Below are positions 51,823-61,155 of a stretch of DNA of 64,000 nucleotides, in pieces. The notes beneath the pieces were generated by a model. The model searched no databases, was not told the DNA's origin, and saw only the letters and a program-made list of their open reading frames with translations. The translations under genes and the position numbers were made by a program. This stretch comes from DIGJ01 sp041821315 (lineage in GTDB: Bacteria; Bacillota; Clostridia; Lachnospirales; Lachnospiraceae): NCBI GenBank assembly GCA_041821315.1, contig JBGUEO010000027.1, positions 1 to 64,000 on the forward strand. Reading direction: 5' to 3'. The number at the start of each line of letters is the position of its first letter. The stretch's first letter is position 1.

Positions 51823-51996
51823 ATGTCAAATGTTATCGTAAAAGAAAACGAAACTTTAGATAGTGCACTTCGCAGATTTAAAAGAAACTGTGCGAAGGCT
51901 GGTATCCAACAGGAGATTCGTAAAAGAGAGCATTATGAGAAGCCAAGCGTTAAACGCAAGAAAAAATCAGAGGCTGCTCGTAAGCGTAAATACTAG
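51823..51996 (+). CDS. rpsU: 30S ribosomal protein S21
   Basis: The 57-residue basic protein matches S21: SNVIVKENETLDSALRRFKR at the start and the lysine/arginine-rich end (KRKKKSEAARKRKY). S21 helps the 30S subunit bind mRNA at initiation. The ATG at 51823 with AGGTG seven bases upstream is chosen over an in-frame ATG at 51781, which lies in the leader hairpin. A strong terminator follows. Confidence 0.97.
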   Translation: MSNVIVKENETLDSALRRFKRNCAKAGIQQEIRKREHYEKPSVKRKKKSEAARKRKY

Positions 51997-52027
51997 TATA
52001 AGCAGTATCATAATATTGTGCAAGATA

Positions 52028-52054
52028 AGAGAGATGGTAATCATCTCTCTTTTT
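52028..52054 (+). terminator. rpsU terminator
   Basis: AGAGAGATG and CATCTCTCT form a perfect 9-bp stem around five bases, followed by Ts. Confidence 0.9.
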
Positions 52055-52112
52055 GAATGTTTTTTTTGCCTGAATCATATAGTAAATAGTAGTATTATAG
52101 TTTGGAGGCTAT

Positions 52113-52391
52113 ATGAAGCAAAAAACGGTTGAAATAATGGAAAGTTTATCAGAAGCCATGAAATTGCCTTCGGATATATTGGCAGGAGCGCCTATTCTAT
52201 CCATGATTGGGCAAAGACAGCTTTTGGTAGAAAATTATAAAGGCATTATAGAATATACAGAAGAACGAATTCGAATTCAAACAAAAATTGGGCGAATTTT
52301 GGTAGAAGGAACATGTTTAAACATTGAATATTATACAGTGGATGATATGAAAATCATAGGGTGCATAACGATGATTCAATTCTGTGAGTAA
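52113..52391 (+). CDS. yqfC: sporulation protein YqfC
   Basis: The 92-residue protein is YabP/YqfC-like: LPSDILAGAPILSMIGQRQLLVENYKGI is the diagnostic region. YqfC is made in the mother cell under SigE in Bacillus and is needed for efficient sporulation in some species. GGAGG precedes the ATG. It starts the yqfC-yqfD-phoH-yqfF-ybeY cluster, conserved in spore formers, which supports a sporulating organism. Confidence 0.92.
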   Translation: MKQKTVEIMESLSEAMKLPSDILAGAPILSMIGQRQLLVENYKGIIEYTEERIRIQTKIGRILVEGTCLNIEYYTVDDMKIIGCITMIQFCE

Positions 52392-52407
52392 GGGAAGGGA
52401 TTAACGA

Positions 52408-53637
52408 TTGGCACAGACAGTAATGAGATGGCTACAAGGATACCTTTTATTAGAACTAAAAGGATCATCCCCAGAACGTTTTTTGAATCTTTGTCGTATG
52501 CGTGACTTGTATACGTGGGATATTGAGTGTGAGAAATCACAATACAAATTTTGTATGACGATTAAGAATTTTAAAGAACTAAAACCAGTAGTTCGAAAAA
52601 CAAAAACAATTCCAATTATAAAACAAAGAGTTGGGCTTCCCTTTCATATTTCTTTTATGAAAAAAAGATGGGGATTTCTAATTGGATTTCTTTGCTTTCT
52701 TTTTCTGCTTCTTTTTATGTCAAAGTTAGTATGGAATATGGAAGTGGAGGGACAATATTCACATACACAAGAAGAAATGCTGCGTTATATGTACCAAAAT
52801 GGAATACATCGTCTTGTTTTTTTAGAAGATATTGATTGTCTTTTATTGGAAGAATCAATACGAAAGGAGTTTGAAGATATTGGGTGGGTGTCTGCTCAAA
52901 TTAAGGGAACGAAACTCATTGTTCGCATCAAAGAGACGGATATGCCAACCCTTTATGAACAGCGAACCACTCCGGTTCATATTGTGGCCGATCGGGATGG
53001 AACGATCGATTCTATCATGACCAGAAAAGGGACTCCGTTGGTAAAAGCGGGTGATGAGGTGAAAGCTGGCGATATTTTGATTTCGGGTATTGTTGACATT
53101 GTTGGCGATAATGAAGTGCTCATTCGAAAATCACCAGTTGTTGCAGATGGAGATATTATGTTAAATACCGTATATCAGTATCAAAGTAAAAAAAAGTTAC
53201 CCTATAAGAAAAAACAATTTACTGGAAAAATGGTAAAAGGATTACGAATTCGGATAAAGAATAAAACACTTTCTTTGAATGTTCCAGATGTATTCACAAA
53301 AAAATGGAAACAGTCAATCGAACTAGTTGAAACGAGGCAAACTATGTTTGCAACCATTGATATTCTTACAAGGAAAGAATATATAGAAACGACACACGCA
53401 TATACAACGCAAGAAGCGATTGATTATTTAACCTTAAAATTCAGAAAATATATCAAGGAAATCGAGGAAAAAGGGGTGATTATTCAGCAAAATAATGTTA
53501 AAATAAATAAGATGGGTAATAAAATGGTTGCAAGTGGAACACTTAATGTATCGCAACCTGTTACAACATATCGAAAAATATTGGATACCGAGTGGAGGAA
53601 TACAGAAAAGAATGAGTATAGTGGAGACGATAATTGA
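52408..53637 (+). CDS. yqfD: sporulation protein YqfD
   Basis: The 409-residue protein has a single membrane helix at about residues 88-110 (WGFLIGFLCFLFLLLFMSK) and a large extracytoplasmic part with GDEVKAGDILISGIV, typical of YqfD. In Bacillus it is a mother-cell sporulation protein of unclear action. The start is TTG, with GGGAAGGG upstream. Its last 26 bases overlap phoH. Confidence 0.92.
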   Translation: MAQTVMRWLQGYLLLELKGSSPERFLNLCRMRDLYTWDIECEKSQYKFCMTIKNFKELKPVVRKTKTIPIIKQRVGLPFHISFMKKRWGFLIGFLCFLFLLLFMSKLVWNMEVEGQYSHTQEEMLRYMYQNGIHRLVFLEDIDCLLLEESIRKEFEDIGWVSAQIKGTKLIVRIKETDMPTLYEQRTTPVHIVADRDGTIDSIMTRKGTPLVKAGDEVKAGDILISGIVDIVGDNEVLIRKSPVVADGDIMLNTVYQYQSKKKLPYKKKQFTGKMVKGLRIRIKNKTLSLNVPDVFTKKWKQSIELVETRQTMFATIDILTRKEYIETTHAYTTQEAIDYLTLKFRKYIKEIEEKGVIIQQNNVKINKMGNKMVASGTLNVSQPVTTYRKILDTEWRNTEKNEYSGDDN

Positions 53638-54604
53638 TATTCCGGCAGAACATCAAAAAAATGTGTTTGGACAGTATGATGCTTATATGAAGACAATAGA
53701 AAAGACATTAAAGGTAACCATTGTCACAAGAAATAATGAATTAAAGATAATTGGAAATAAAAAGGATATAGAAAATGCAAAACGAGTGTTTGTACAGCTT
53801 ATTGAACTAGCAAAGCGAGGCAACACAATTACAGAACAAAATGTAAACTATTGCCTGGCGCTTTCCTTAGAAGAAAAAGAAGGTACACTTGTTGAAATTG
53901 ATTCTGATTTAGTTTGTCATACAATACATGGGAAACCAATTAAACCCAAAACAATTGGGCAAAAAAAATATGTGGATCAAATTCGAGAGAAAATGATTGT
54001 ATTTGGAATTGGACCTGCTGGAACAGGAAAGACATATCTGGCGATGGCGATGGCAATTCATGCATTTAAAAATGATGAGGTTGGACGTATTATTTTAACG
54101 AGACCTGCAATTGAAGCGGGTGAGAAGCTTGGATTTTTGCCAGGTGATTTACAAAGCAAAGTAGATCCATATTTAAGACCCCTTTATGATGCTCTTTATC
54201 AGATTATGGGACCAGAAAGTTATATGAAAAATACAGAAAAGGGATTAATTGAAGTGGCTCCGCTAGCTTATATGCGAGGAAGAACCCTTGATAATGCCTT
54301 TATTATTCTCGATGAGGCACAAAATACCACTGCAGCACAAATGAAAATGTTTTTAACAAGAATTGGGTTTGGTTCAAAAGTAATTATTACAGGAGATTTA
54401 ACACAAAAAGATTTACCAAGTGGAACCAAATCAGGTCTAGAACATGCGGTTAAAGTGCTATCTGAGGTAGAAGATATTGGATTTTCTTATTTAACCTGTC
54501 AAGATGTCGTGCGACATCCATTGGTACAAAAAATTGTAAAAGCATATGATTCTTACGAAGCAAAGCAAGAGAAACGTAATTCAAAAAAATACGATAAGAG
54601 GTAG
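53612..54604 (+). CDS. phoH: PhoH-family ATPase
   Basis: The 330-residue protein has a KH-like N-terminal domain (residues 1-85) and a helicase-like ATPase domain: GPAGTGKTYLAMAMA near residue 130, then TRPAIEAGEKLGFLPGDLQ, FIILDEAQNTT and ITGDLTQKDLP. PhoH proteins are linked to RNA processing together with YbeY, encoded two genes downstream. It starts inside yqfD; no strong ribosome-binding site sits close to the ATG, so coupling is likely. Confidence 0.94.
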   Translation: MSIVETIIDIPAEHQKNVFGQYDAYMKTIEKTLKVTIVTRNNELKIIGNKKDIENAKRVFVQLIELAKRGNTITEQNVNYCLALSLEEKEGTLVEIDSDLVCHTIHGKPIKPKTIGQKKYVDQIREKMIVFGIGPAGTGKTYLAMAMAIHAFKNDEVGRIILTRPAIEAGEKLGFLPGDLQSKVDPYLRPLYDALYQIMGPESYMKNTEKGLIEVAPLAYMRGRTLDNAFIILDEAQNTTAAQMKMFLTRIGFGSKVIITGDLTQKDLPSGTKSGLEHAVKVLSEVEDIGFSYLTCQDVVRHPLVQKIVKAYDSYEAKQEKRNSKKYDKR

Positions 54605-54608
54605 ACTG

Positions 54609-55838
54609 TTGAAAACGCATGAAAAAAAGAGGGAATTTTATCGTCTGTTTTGGGGAGTTATTCTGATTGCTTCCAGTTTTAGTGCTTTGTTTTTTATACA
54701 AAGTACATCGATGGAAGTGTTAATGATTGCAAAGATGTATATGATTACAATTATATTGATTGCAGCTTTTCATGGAATTATAAGTACGAATCAAATGACT
54801 TTTTTCAAAGAGAAACGAATCGTTTATGATTTGAGTATCGGATACATACTATCTTCTGCCATTTTGTGTATGGATATAAAAGTTCCTATTTACTTATTAT
54901 GGATACTTGGAAGTATCTACATTGCAAAGAAAGTGCATCCATTGGTTGGAATATTTTTTCACTTTATATTCACCTTTTTATTATGTAATATTAAGGCATA
55001 TGGGGTAGAAGAGTTTATGTATAACTTTATAATAGGTTGTATTTTATGTCTTCTTGTTTCATTCGCGGATACGCTGATATCACTTTTTTATGTGCTTATT
55101 ATTACTGGTTCAATCGAAGTTATTTTGATGTTTTTAAAATATAGTTTTATAGTTAACAAAGTAGTCTATTCACATTCGTTATATAAAATAGTAACAATAT
55201 ACCTTGTCGTAATTATTTCTTATTTTTTTCATGCAAATAAAGTAGAACAGTCGTCGGATGAGGTTACAAAAATAGAACAAACCCAGCCGGAAGCAACACA
55301 AGTTATCACAATACCAACGATAGAATCTTATGATTACACGACCTTAATAACAAGTGATGCTCCGCTTATGAAACGTCTACATGAGGAAAAACCGATGATT
55401 TATCGACATTCTCTACTAATTGGGATTTTAGCGGAAAAGGCAGCAATTAAAATTGGTGTAAACGAAGTTCTTGCCAAAGCAGGAGGACTCTATCATGAGA
55501 TCGGCCGATTGGAATCAGGCGATTATTTAGCAAATGGAATTCGGATTGCGAAAGAACAAAAACTTCCGCTTCTTCTTATAAAAATCATCCAACAACAAAA
55601 TGGAAAATTAGAAAAGCCAACCTCCAAAGAGGCAGCAATTCTTATGCTTACAGATAGTATAGTGACAACAATTAAATATTTTGAAAAACAGCCAGAGAAC
55701 GTAAAACGTTCGCATGATAAAATTATTGAAGATATCTTTCGGATTCGTTTCGAACAGGGAATGCTAGAAGAGTCGTTGTTGTCCTTAGCAGAATATCAGC
55801 AATTAAAAGAATTTTATCATATTAATTTGCCAAAATAG
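54609..55838 (+). CDS. YqfF/PgpH homologue, truncated and with degenerate HD domain
   Basis: Position after phoH and the HD-domain sequence mark it as YqfF/PgpH, the membrane c-di-AMP phosphodiesterase. At 409 residues it is far below the usual 700 or so: the extracellular 7TMR-HDED domain is absent, leaving seven or eight membrane helices (residues about 10-215) and the C-terminal HD domain (about 250-405). In that domain YRHSLLIGILAEKAA keeps the first His (267). HD is LYHEIGR (His296-Glu297) instead of YHDIGK, EQHHGT is QQQNGK (328-333), and the loop with FIENQ is deleted. Hydrolysis seems unlikely. TTG start after GAGGTAG. Confidence 0.82.
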   Translation: MKTHEKKREFYRLFWGVILIASSFSALFFIQSTSMEVLMIAKMYMITIILIAAFHGIISTNQMTFFKEKRIVYDLSIGYILSSAILCMDIKVPIYLLWILGSIYIAKKVHPLVGIFFHFIFTFLLCNIKAYGVEEFMYNFIIGCILCLLVSFADTLISLFYVLIITGSIEVILMFLKYSFIVNKVVYSHSLYKIVTIYLVVIISYFFHANKVEQSSDEVTKIEQTQPEATQVITIPTIESYDYTTLITSDAPLMKRLHEEKPMIYRHSLLIGILAEKAAIKIGVNEVLAKAGGLYHEIGRLESGDYLANGIRIAKEQKLPLLLIKIIQQQNGKLEKPTSKEAAILMLTDSIVTTIKYFEKQPENVKRSHDKIIEDIFRIRFEQGMLEESLLSLAEYQQLKEFYHINLPK

Positions 55839-55907
55839 AGAAAACGTGATACCATACAATTTCGAAACAAAATAGAGGAGTGCCAATGTGAGCAGACAGG
55901 AGTAAAG

Positions 55908-56405
55908 ATGACGGTAACTTTTAATTGTGAGTTAGAATGTGAGCCAGCAATTTGCTATAAAGAAATTATTTCAAATGCGGTAGATGTTGTTTTAGATTAT
56001 GAAGAATGTCCATATGAAACAGAGGTTAATGTGGTTATTACGAATAATGAAGAGATTCACCAAACAAATAAAGAATTTCGTGGAATTGACCGTCCTACTG
56101 ATGTATTGTCTTTTCCAATGCTAGAATATGAAACACCAGGAGAATTTGATTGGCTAGAAGACTATGAGGATTACTTTAATCCAGAAACGGGAGAATTAAT
56201 TCTAGGTGATATCATGATATCCATGGATAAAGTTTGGGAGCAGGCAAAAGAATATGAGCATTCTGTGGAACGGGAACTTGCTTTTTTAGCCGTACACAGT
56301 TTGCTTCATCTTTGTGGATATGATCATATGGAAGATAGGGAAAGAATCATTATGGAACAAAAACAACGCGATATCATGGAGATTATTGGTATTTATCGCG
56401 ACTAA
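55908..56405 (+). CDS. ybeY: endoribonuclease YbeY
   Basis: YbeY is a metal-dependent RNase needed for 16S rRNA maturation and ribosome quality control. The zinc motif is complete: AVHSLLHLCGYDHMED. NKEFRGIDRPTDVLSFPM and GDIMISMDKVWEQA are also typical. At 165 residues it is normal. AGGAG precedes the ATG. The usual following genes, dgkA, cdd and era, are not here; a reverse gene comes instead. Confidence 0.96.
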   Translation: MTVTFNCELECEPAICYKEIISNAVDVVLDYEECPYETEVNVVITNNEEIHQTNKEFRGIDRPTDVLSFPMLEYETPGEFDWLEDYEDYFNPETGELILGDIMISMDKVWEQAKEYEHSVERELAFLAVHSLLHLCGYDHMEDRERIIMEQKQRDIMEIIGIYRD

Positions 56406-56429
56406 AACAAAAGTTGGGGGAAAAGTGTT

Positions 56430-57056
56430 TTAACTGGAATAATTTTCAAGCATTCCATAGAGCTCCTCTTTATCCAATACATAGATTCCTTCGATTAATT
56501 TGTTTTGTTCTGCGGTGGATAAGTTTCTTGCGTCAATCCCGGTATATTCAAATATTGTCTTTTTATCACAATAATAAACAATGATTTCATAGTTTATGAC
56601 GGTTACATAGTATTCATAAGGCATGCTAGCCTCATCATAGCTTTTGATTAATACAATTAAGTCACTGGAAAAGGATTGTAAATCATAAGACTTAAGGCCA
56701 TTTTTTATTTCACTCAGTGGAAGATTATTCATATAATCGGCCAGATAAGAAATCAAATCCTGACGATTTAATCCAATCCAATCAGAGGGAATTAACTTGC
56801 TTTCTTCTTGATAAGAATTGGTTTGTAAATCATTCGTAATTAATGTAAAATTTGTTTTACTTGTAATTAAGTCCTCTGTTATGGTATCTACTTTTGCAGT
56901 ATCTGGAGTTTGTGCTAGATCTGCTTCAATAGGAGGAACTTTAGTCGTGGGATTTTGATACTGTTCCAACGTTTTTTTATAACTAACATAATAGGCAGTG
57001 GAGAGCGTAATTGCTGCTACAAACATTACGCCTATATATATAAATGCTCGTTTCAT
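56430..57056 (-). CDS. membrane-anchored protein with BofC-C-like domain
   Basis: The 208-residue protein has one N-terminal membrane helix (residues 4-24), a disordered linker to about residue 90, and an alpha/beta C-terminal domain. The last part, YYVTVINYEIIVYYCDKKTIFEYTGI followed by LIEGIYVLDKEELYGMLENY, resembles the C-terminal domain of BofC (bypass-of-forespore), which tunes SigK activation in Bacillus. That family link is inferred from the pattern of strands and the GIxVxxxEELxxxLE ending. GAGG precedes the start on the reverse strand. It is monocistronic and divergent from the FAD genes. Confidence 0.6.
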   Translation of the reverse strand: MKRAFIYIGVMFVAAITLSTAYYVSYKKTLEQYQNPTTKVPPIEADLAQTPDTAKVDTITEDLITSKTNFTLITNDLQTNSYQEESKLIPSDWIGLNRQDLISYLADYMNNLPLSEIKNGLKSYDLQSFSSDLIVLIKSYDEASMPYEYYVTVINYEIIVYYCDKKTIFEYTGIDARNLSTAEQNKLIEGIYVLDKEELYGMLENYSS

Positions 57057-57142
57057 TTGACAACCTCATTTCATAACTAAAATTCGAGTGCTTACTCTTA
57101 ATTATTTCCAACCTTGCTAAAAATATACATTTATGTTTGTCG

Positions 57143-57171
57143 TTGCGCAATTGAGTGAAAACAAGTATAAT
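57143..57171 (+). promoter_or_regulatory. promoter of the FAD-proB operon
   Basis: TTGCGC (57143-57148) and TATAAT (57166-57171) are 17 bases apart. Confidence 0.6.
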
Positions 57172-57202
57172 GACCTAAGATATGGGAGAGGAGGACTTAA
57201 AT

Positions 57203-58420
57203 GTGAGAGATGTTATTATTGTCGGCGGTGGAGCCTCTGGACTTGTTGCCGCCCTTATTCTTGCACGCCAAAAAAAACAAGTAACCCTTCTAGAACATAA
57301 TGAGAAAATTGGACGGAAAATACTAGCAACAGGAAACGGAAAATGCAATTTTACGAATCAATATCAAACAAAATCTTGCTATCGCGGAGAAAATCCGAAC
57401 TTTGCATGGAATTTGATACAGCAATGTGGAATGGAGGATTATGTTTCGTTTATGTACAGTATTGGAATTGCTGCAAAGCAAAAAAATGGGTATTATTATC
57501 CGTATTCCGAACAAGCGTCTTCTATTGTAGAAGCATTGTTGCTTGAACTTTCTTACCGTAAGGTAAAAATAAAATGTAAGGAGCATGTTACGGATATTAT
57601 GCCAGCCGATGGCGGATATATCGTATCCACCAAAACCTATAATTACCAGGCAAAAAAAGTAATTCTAGCTTGTGGAGGACAAGCAGCTCCTATTCTTGGT
57701 TCGGATGGCAGCGGATACGAGTTAGCAAGAAAACTTGGACATTCGATTACTCCATTGTTTCCGGCATTGGTTGCTTTGAAAGTGGCGGATAAAAACATGC
57801 AAAAGTTAGCAGGAATTCGTATAAAGGCAGAGATACATCTGATAATTTCAGATAAGGATGTCGCATGTGAATTTGGTGAAATACAGTTTACTGCTTCTGG
57901 AATTTCTGGAATTCCAGTGTTTCAAATCAGTCGTTATGCAACACATGCGATAATTAAGGGAGAAAAAGCGGTAGCCATTCTTACTTTTCTGCCGGATTTT
58001 ACAAATGATACACTTATGGAGTATTTTAAAAATCAGGCGGCAATCAATGGATATAAGAGTATCTTACAGACGCTTCAAAACTTAATGGATCGCAAATTGG
58101 CAGAAGTGATACTCGATGAGCTTGGGGTAGGAAAAACAAAAGCAATCAGTGAATGTAAAATTCTTGAGTTGGAGCATTTGGCTACCAAGATAAAGGGTTT
58201 TCAATTGCCAATTCGTGGTATGAATGGATATGAACAGGCACAAGTGACAGCTGGGGGTATCAATACCAACGAAATTTGTGAAACTACGCTCGAGTCAGTT
58301 TATCATAAAGGCGTTTATTTTACAGGCGAATTGGTTGATGTTGACGGGACGTGTGGAGGCTATAATTTACAATGGGCATTCACAAGTGCTTCCGTTGCAG
58401 CTACTCATGCAGCAAAATAA
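57203..58420 (+). CDS. BaiN/HI0933-family flavoprotein (second paralogue)
   Basis: It has the same plan as the protein at 19153: VIIVGGGASGLVAALILAR, then NEKIGRKILATGNGKCNFTN, and ELVDVDGTCGGYNLQWAF at the end. The GTG at 57203 lies eight bases after GAGGAGG and gives 405 residues; an in-frame ATG at 57182 precedes that site. FAD-dependent reductase with unknown substrate. It heads a co-oriented run of genes through to the M14 peptidase. Confidence 0.87.
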   Translation: MRDVIIVGGGASGLVAALILARQKKQVTLLEHNEKIGRKILATGNGKCNFTNQYQTKSCYRGENPNFAWNLIQQCGMEDYVSFMYSIGIAAKQKNGYYYPYSEQASSIVEALLLELSYRKVKIKCKEHVTDIMPADGGYIVSTKTYNYQAKKVILACGGQAAPILGSDGSGYELARKLGHSITPLFPALVALKVADKNMQKLAGIRIKAEIHLIISDKDVACEFGEIQFTASGISGIPVFQISRYATHAIIKGEKAVAILTFLPDFTNDTLMEYFKNQAAINGYKSILQTLQNLMDRKLAEVILDELGVGKTKAISECKILELEHLATKIKGFQLPIRGMNGYEQAQVTAGGINTNEICETTLESVYHKGVYFTGELVDVDGTCGGYNLQWAFTSASVAATHAAK

Positions 58421-58451
58421 AAGATAATTTAAAAAAGAAAGTGAATGTATT

Positions 58452-60062
58452 ATGATTCGAGTTTCAAATATTAAGATTCTGGTAGAAAAGCTAAAGAATC
58501 ATTCACAAGAGGAACAGATAAAACAAATTAAGCATCAACTTATGACAAAATATCATATGAGGGAAGCAGAAATTGTTCGAATTCAAATTATAAAGCGTTC
58601 TCTTGATGCAAGAAAGAAGCAGATGATTTGTTATATTTATTGTGTTGATCTAACGCTAAAAGAAGAGAAAAAGTATCTGCTAAAACCCAATATTATTGCT
58701 GCACCCAATAAGACATATGCTGATCCACCAACTGGGGAGAAAAGAATGTCCCATCGACCAATTATTATTGGAATGGGGCCAGCGGGTTTATTTTGTGCGC
58801 TCGAATTAGCGAAAGCAGGGTATTGTCCATTGATTTTGGAACGTGGAGAGTCAGTGGATGACAGGGTAAAGAGTGTAGAAGCTTTTTGGCAAACGGGAGC
58901 ACTCGACAAAAATTCCAATGTACAGTTTGGAGAAGGCGGAGCAGGTACGTTTTCGGATGGAAAGCTTAATACATTGGTAAAAGATCCGTATGGAAGACAT
59001 AAAAAGGTTCTAGATACCTTTGTAAGTTATGGAGCACCCGAAGAAATCGCATATATCAATAAGCCACACATTGGAACGGATCGTTTGCGTCTTGTGGTTA
59101 AAACCATAAGAAAGCAAATCATAGAATTAGGCGGGGAAGTAAGATTTCAGTCGAAAGTAACCAACCTGCGGATGGATGAGGGAAAAATTAAAGCGATTAT
59201 CATAAATGATACACAAGAAATTCCTTGTGAAACAGTTGTATTAGCGATTGGCCATAGCGCAAGAGATACCTTTGAAATGATTCATCAGCACAAGTTCAGC
59301 ATGCAGGCAAAATCTTTTGCAATGGGTGTCCGTGTGGAGCATTTACAAACGATGATTGGAAAAGCACAATATGGAACCCTATTTGAAAAATTACCTGCGG
59401 CCGATTATAAAATGACTCACTCCTGTAAAAATGGCAGAGGCGTTTATTCATTTTGTATGTGTCCAGGAGGATTTGTTGTCAATGCTTCCTCCGAACCCAA
59501 TCGATTAGCAATCAATGGCATGAGTAACTATGACCGAAAGGAAAGAAATGCAAATAGTGCGATTATTGTAACGGTTACTCCGGATGATTTTGCAGATACG
59601 GATGCTATGGCAGGAGTTGCGTTTCAAAGAAAATGGGAATCACTTGCTTATCAGGAGGGGTTAGGGAATGTCCCGGTACAGCGATTTGCTGACTTTAAAG
59701 AAAACAAAGAGACAAAACAACTAGGAGATATCAAACCAAATATCAAAGGAGTGTATCGCTGTTCCAACCTTCGAAACTGCCTTCCGCCCTATGTTTCGGA
59801 GAGCATTCAAGAAGGAATGGAAGTATTTGACCGGATTATTCCGGGATTTGCCAAAGGAGATGTGCTTTTGAGTGGCGTTGAGACTAGAACTTCATCGCCG
59901 GTTCGAATTGTGAGGGATGAAAATAGCCTAGAGAGCAATTACAAGGGAATATATCCTTGTGGAGAAGGTGCTGGTTATGCTGGTGGTATTGTATCAGCAG
60001 CAATGGATGGAATTAAAGTTTATGAAAGAATTGCATCCATCTATGCACCAATGAAAAAATAG
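58452..60062 (+). CDS. FAD-dependent dehydrogenase, COG2509-like
   Basis: The 536-residue protein has a small N-terminal alpha/beta domain (residues 1-90), then an FAD-binding motif IIIGMGPAGLFCALELAKAG near residue 102. FGEGGAGTFSDGKLNT and the end CGEGAGYAGGIVSAAMDGI are typical of a conserved, uncharacterised FAD-protein family. It is cytoplasmic. It follows the BaiN-type gene by 31 bases and precedes proB by 16, so all three share a transcript. Confidence 0.87.
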   Translation: MIRVSNIKILVEKLKNHSQEEQIKQIKHQLMTKYHMREAEIVRIQIIKRSLDARKKQMICYIYCVDLTLKEEKKYLLKPNIIAAPNKTYADPPTGEKRMSHRPIIIGMGPAGLFCALELAKAGYCPLILERGESVDDRVKSVEAFWQTGALDKNSNVQFGEGGAGTFSDGKLNTLVKDPYGRHKKVLDTFVSYGAPEEIAYINKPHIGTDRLRLVVKTIRKQIIELGGEVRFQSKVTNLRMDEGKIKAIIINDTQEIPCETVVLAIGHSARDTFEMIHQHKFSMQAKSFAMGVRVEHLQTMIGKAQYGTLFEKLPAADYKMTHSCKNGRGVYSFCMCPGGFVVNASSEPNRLAINGMSNYDRKERNANSAIIVTVTPDDFADTDAMAGVAFQRKWESLAYQEGLGNVPVQRFADFKENKETKQLGDIKPNIKGVYRCSNLRNCLPPYVSESIQEGMEVFDRIIPGFAKGDVLLSGVETRTSSPVRIVRDENSLESNYKGIYPCGEGAGYAGGIVSAAMDGIKVYERIASIYAPMKK

Positions 60063-60078
60063 ATGGAGGAGCGTGTGC

Positions 60079-60930
60079 ATGAATTATCGTGATATACTAA
60101 AAGACAAAAAACGTATTGTTATAAAAATAGGAACATCTACTTTGACACATGAAGACACCGGAGCACTCAATTTGTTGAAAATGGAGCAATTGGTTCGTGT
60201 GCTTACCGACTTAAATAATCAAGGAAAAGAGATTGTTTTGGTATCTTCTGGTGCAATTGCAGTAGGAAGAACCACCATGGGCCTTTTTGAGAAGCCAAAG
60301 GAGTTATCCCTTCGACAAGCGTGTGCTTCCATTGGACAAGCAAGGCTTATGATGGTATATCAAAAATTATTTGCAGAATACAATCAAATTACATCTCAGA
60401 TATTGATTACGAAATATACCATGATGAATGATCGAAGTAGAAAAAATGCACAAAATACGTTTCGCGAACTCTTGCGCATGAATGTGATCCCGGTTGTAAA
60501 TGAAAATGATACGGTATCCACCGATGAAATTGAATTTGGAGATAACGATACCTTGTCGGCCATCGTGGCAGCATTAATTGGTGCTGATTTATTGATAGTA
60601 ATGTCGGATATTGATGGGTTTTACACCGATGATCCACGTTGCAATCAAGAGGCCAAATTTATTGAAACGGTGGATGGCATTACGAGGGAACTCGAAGAAA
60701 TGGCAAAAGGTGCTGCGACAACTTGTGGAACGGGTGGAATGGCCACAAAACTTTCGGCTGCCAAAATTGCAACGGATGCAGGTGCTGATATGGTAATTGC
60801 AAATGGTGCTGATATTTATAATATATCAAACATTATACAAGGAGATAGGATTGGAAGCCTATTTAAGGCGCATAAAGATTCTAAATTCAAATTACTTGAT
60901 TATATTGGAGTAGATGATAGAAAGGAATAA
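60079..60930 (+). CDS. proB: glutamate 5-kinase, without PUA domain
   Basis: ProB phosphorylates glutamate, the first step to proline. The amino-acid kinase fold has RIVIKIGTSTLTHEDTG, LVSSGAIAVGRTTMG, NENDTVSTDEIEFGDNDTLSAIVA and GTGGMATKLSAAKIATDAG. The 283 residues end after the kinase domain, lacking the RNA-binding-like PUA domain of longer ProB proteins. The ATG at 60079 follows GGAGGA by eight bases. proA, its usual partner, is not next to it. Confidence 0.95.
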   Translation: MNYRDILKDKKRIVIKIGTSTLTHEDTGALNLLKMEQLVRVLTDLNNQGKEIVLVSSGAIAVGRTTMGLFEKPKELSLRQACASIGQARLMMVYQKLFAEYNQITSQILITKYTMMNDRSRKNAQNTFRELLRMNVIPVVNENDTVSTDEIEFGDNDTLSAIVAALIGADLLIVMSDIDGFYTDDPRCNQEAKFIETVDGITRELEEMAKGAATTCGTGGMATKLSAAKIATDAGADMVIANGADIYNISNIIQGDRIGSLFKAHKDSKFKLLDYIGVDDRKE

Positions 60931-60935
60931 TAGGA

Positions 60936-61154
60936 ATGAAAGATAGTCAAATTGAACGCATTAATGAATTAGCCCGTAAGTCAAAAAAAGAGGGACTGAC
61001 GGAACAAGAACGCATAGAACAGGCAAATCTTCGTAGTCAGTACATTCAATCCATACGGTCTAATTTGCGGGGACAGCTTAATAATATATCACTTTTAAAT
61101 CCCGATGGAAGTGTAACGGATTTAGCACAAAAAGACAAAACAAAGAGTGAATAA
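60936..61154 (+). CDS. DUF896 protein (YnzC-like)
   Basis: The 72-residue helical protein has the DUF896 pattern: QIERINELARKSKKEGLTEQ and EQANLRSQYIQSIRSNLRGQL. In B. subtilis YnzC lies in the SOS-controlled yneA region, but its molecular role is unknown. No LexA box is seen here. It is five bases after proB and one base before the cyclo-ligase start. Confidence 0.9.
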   Translation: MKDSQIERINELARKSKKEGLTEQERIEQANLRSQYIQSIRSNLRGQLNNISLLNPDGSVTDLAQKDKTKSE

Positions 61155-61155
61155 A

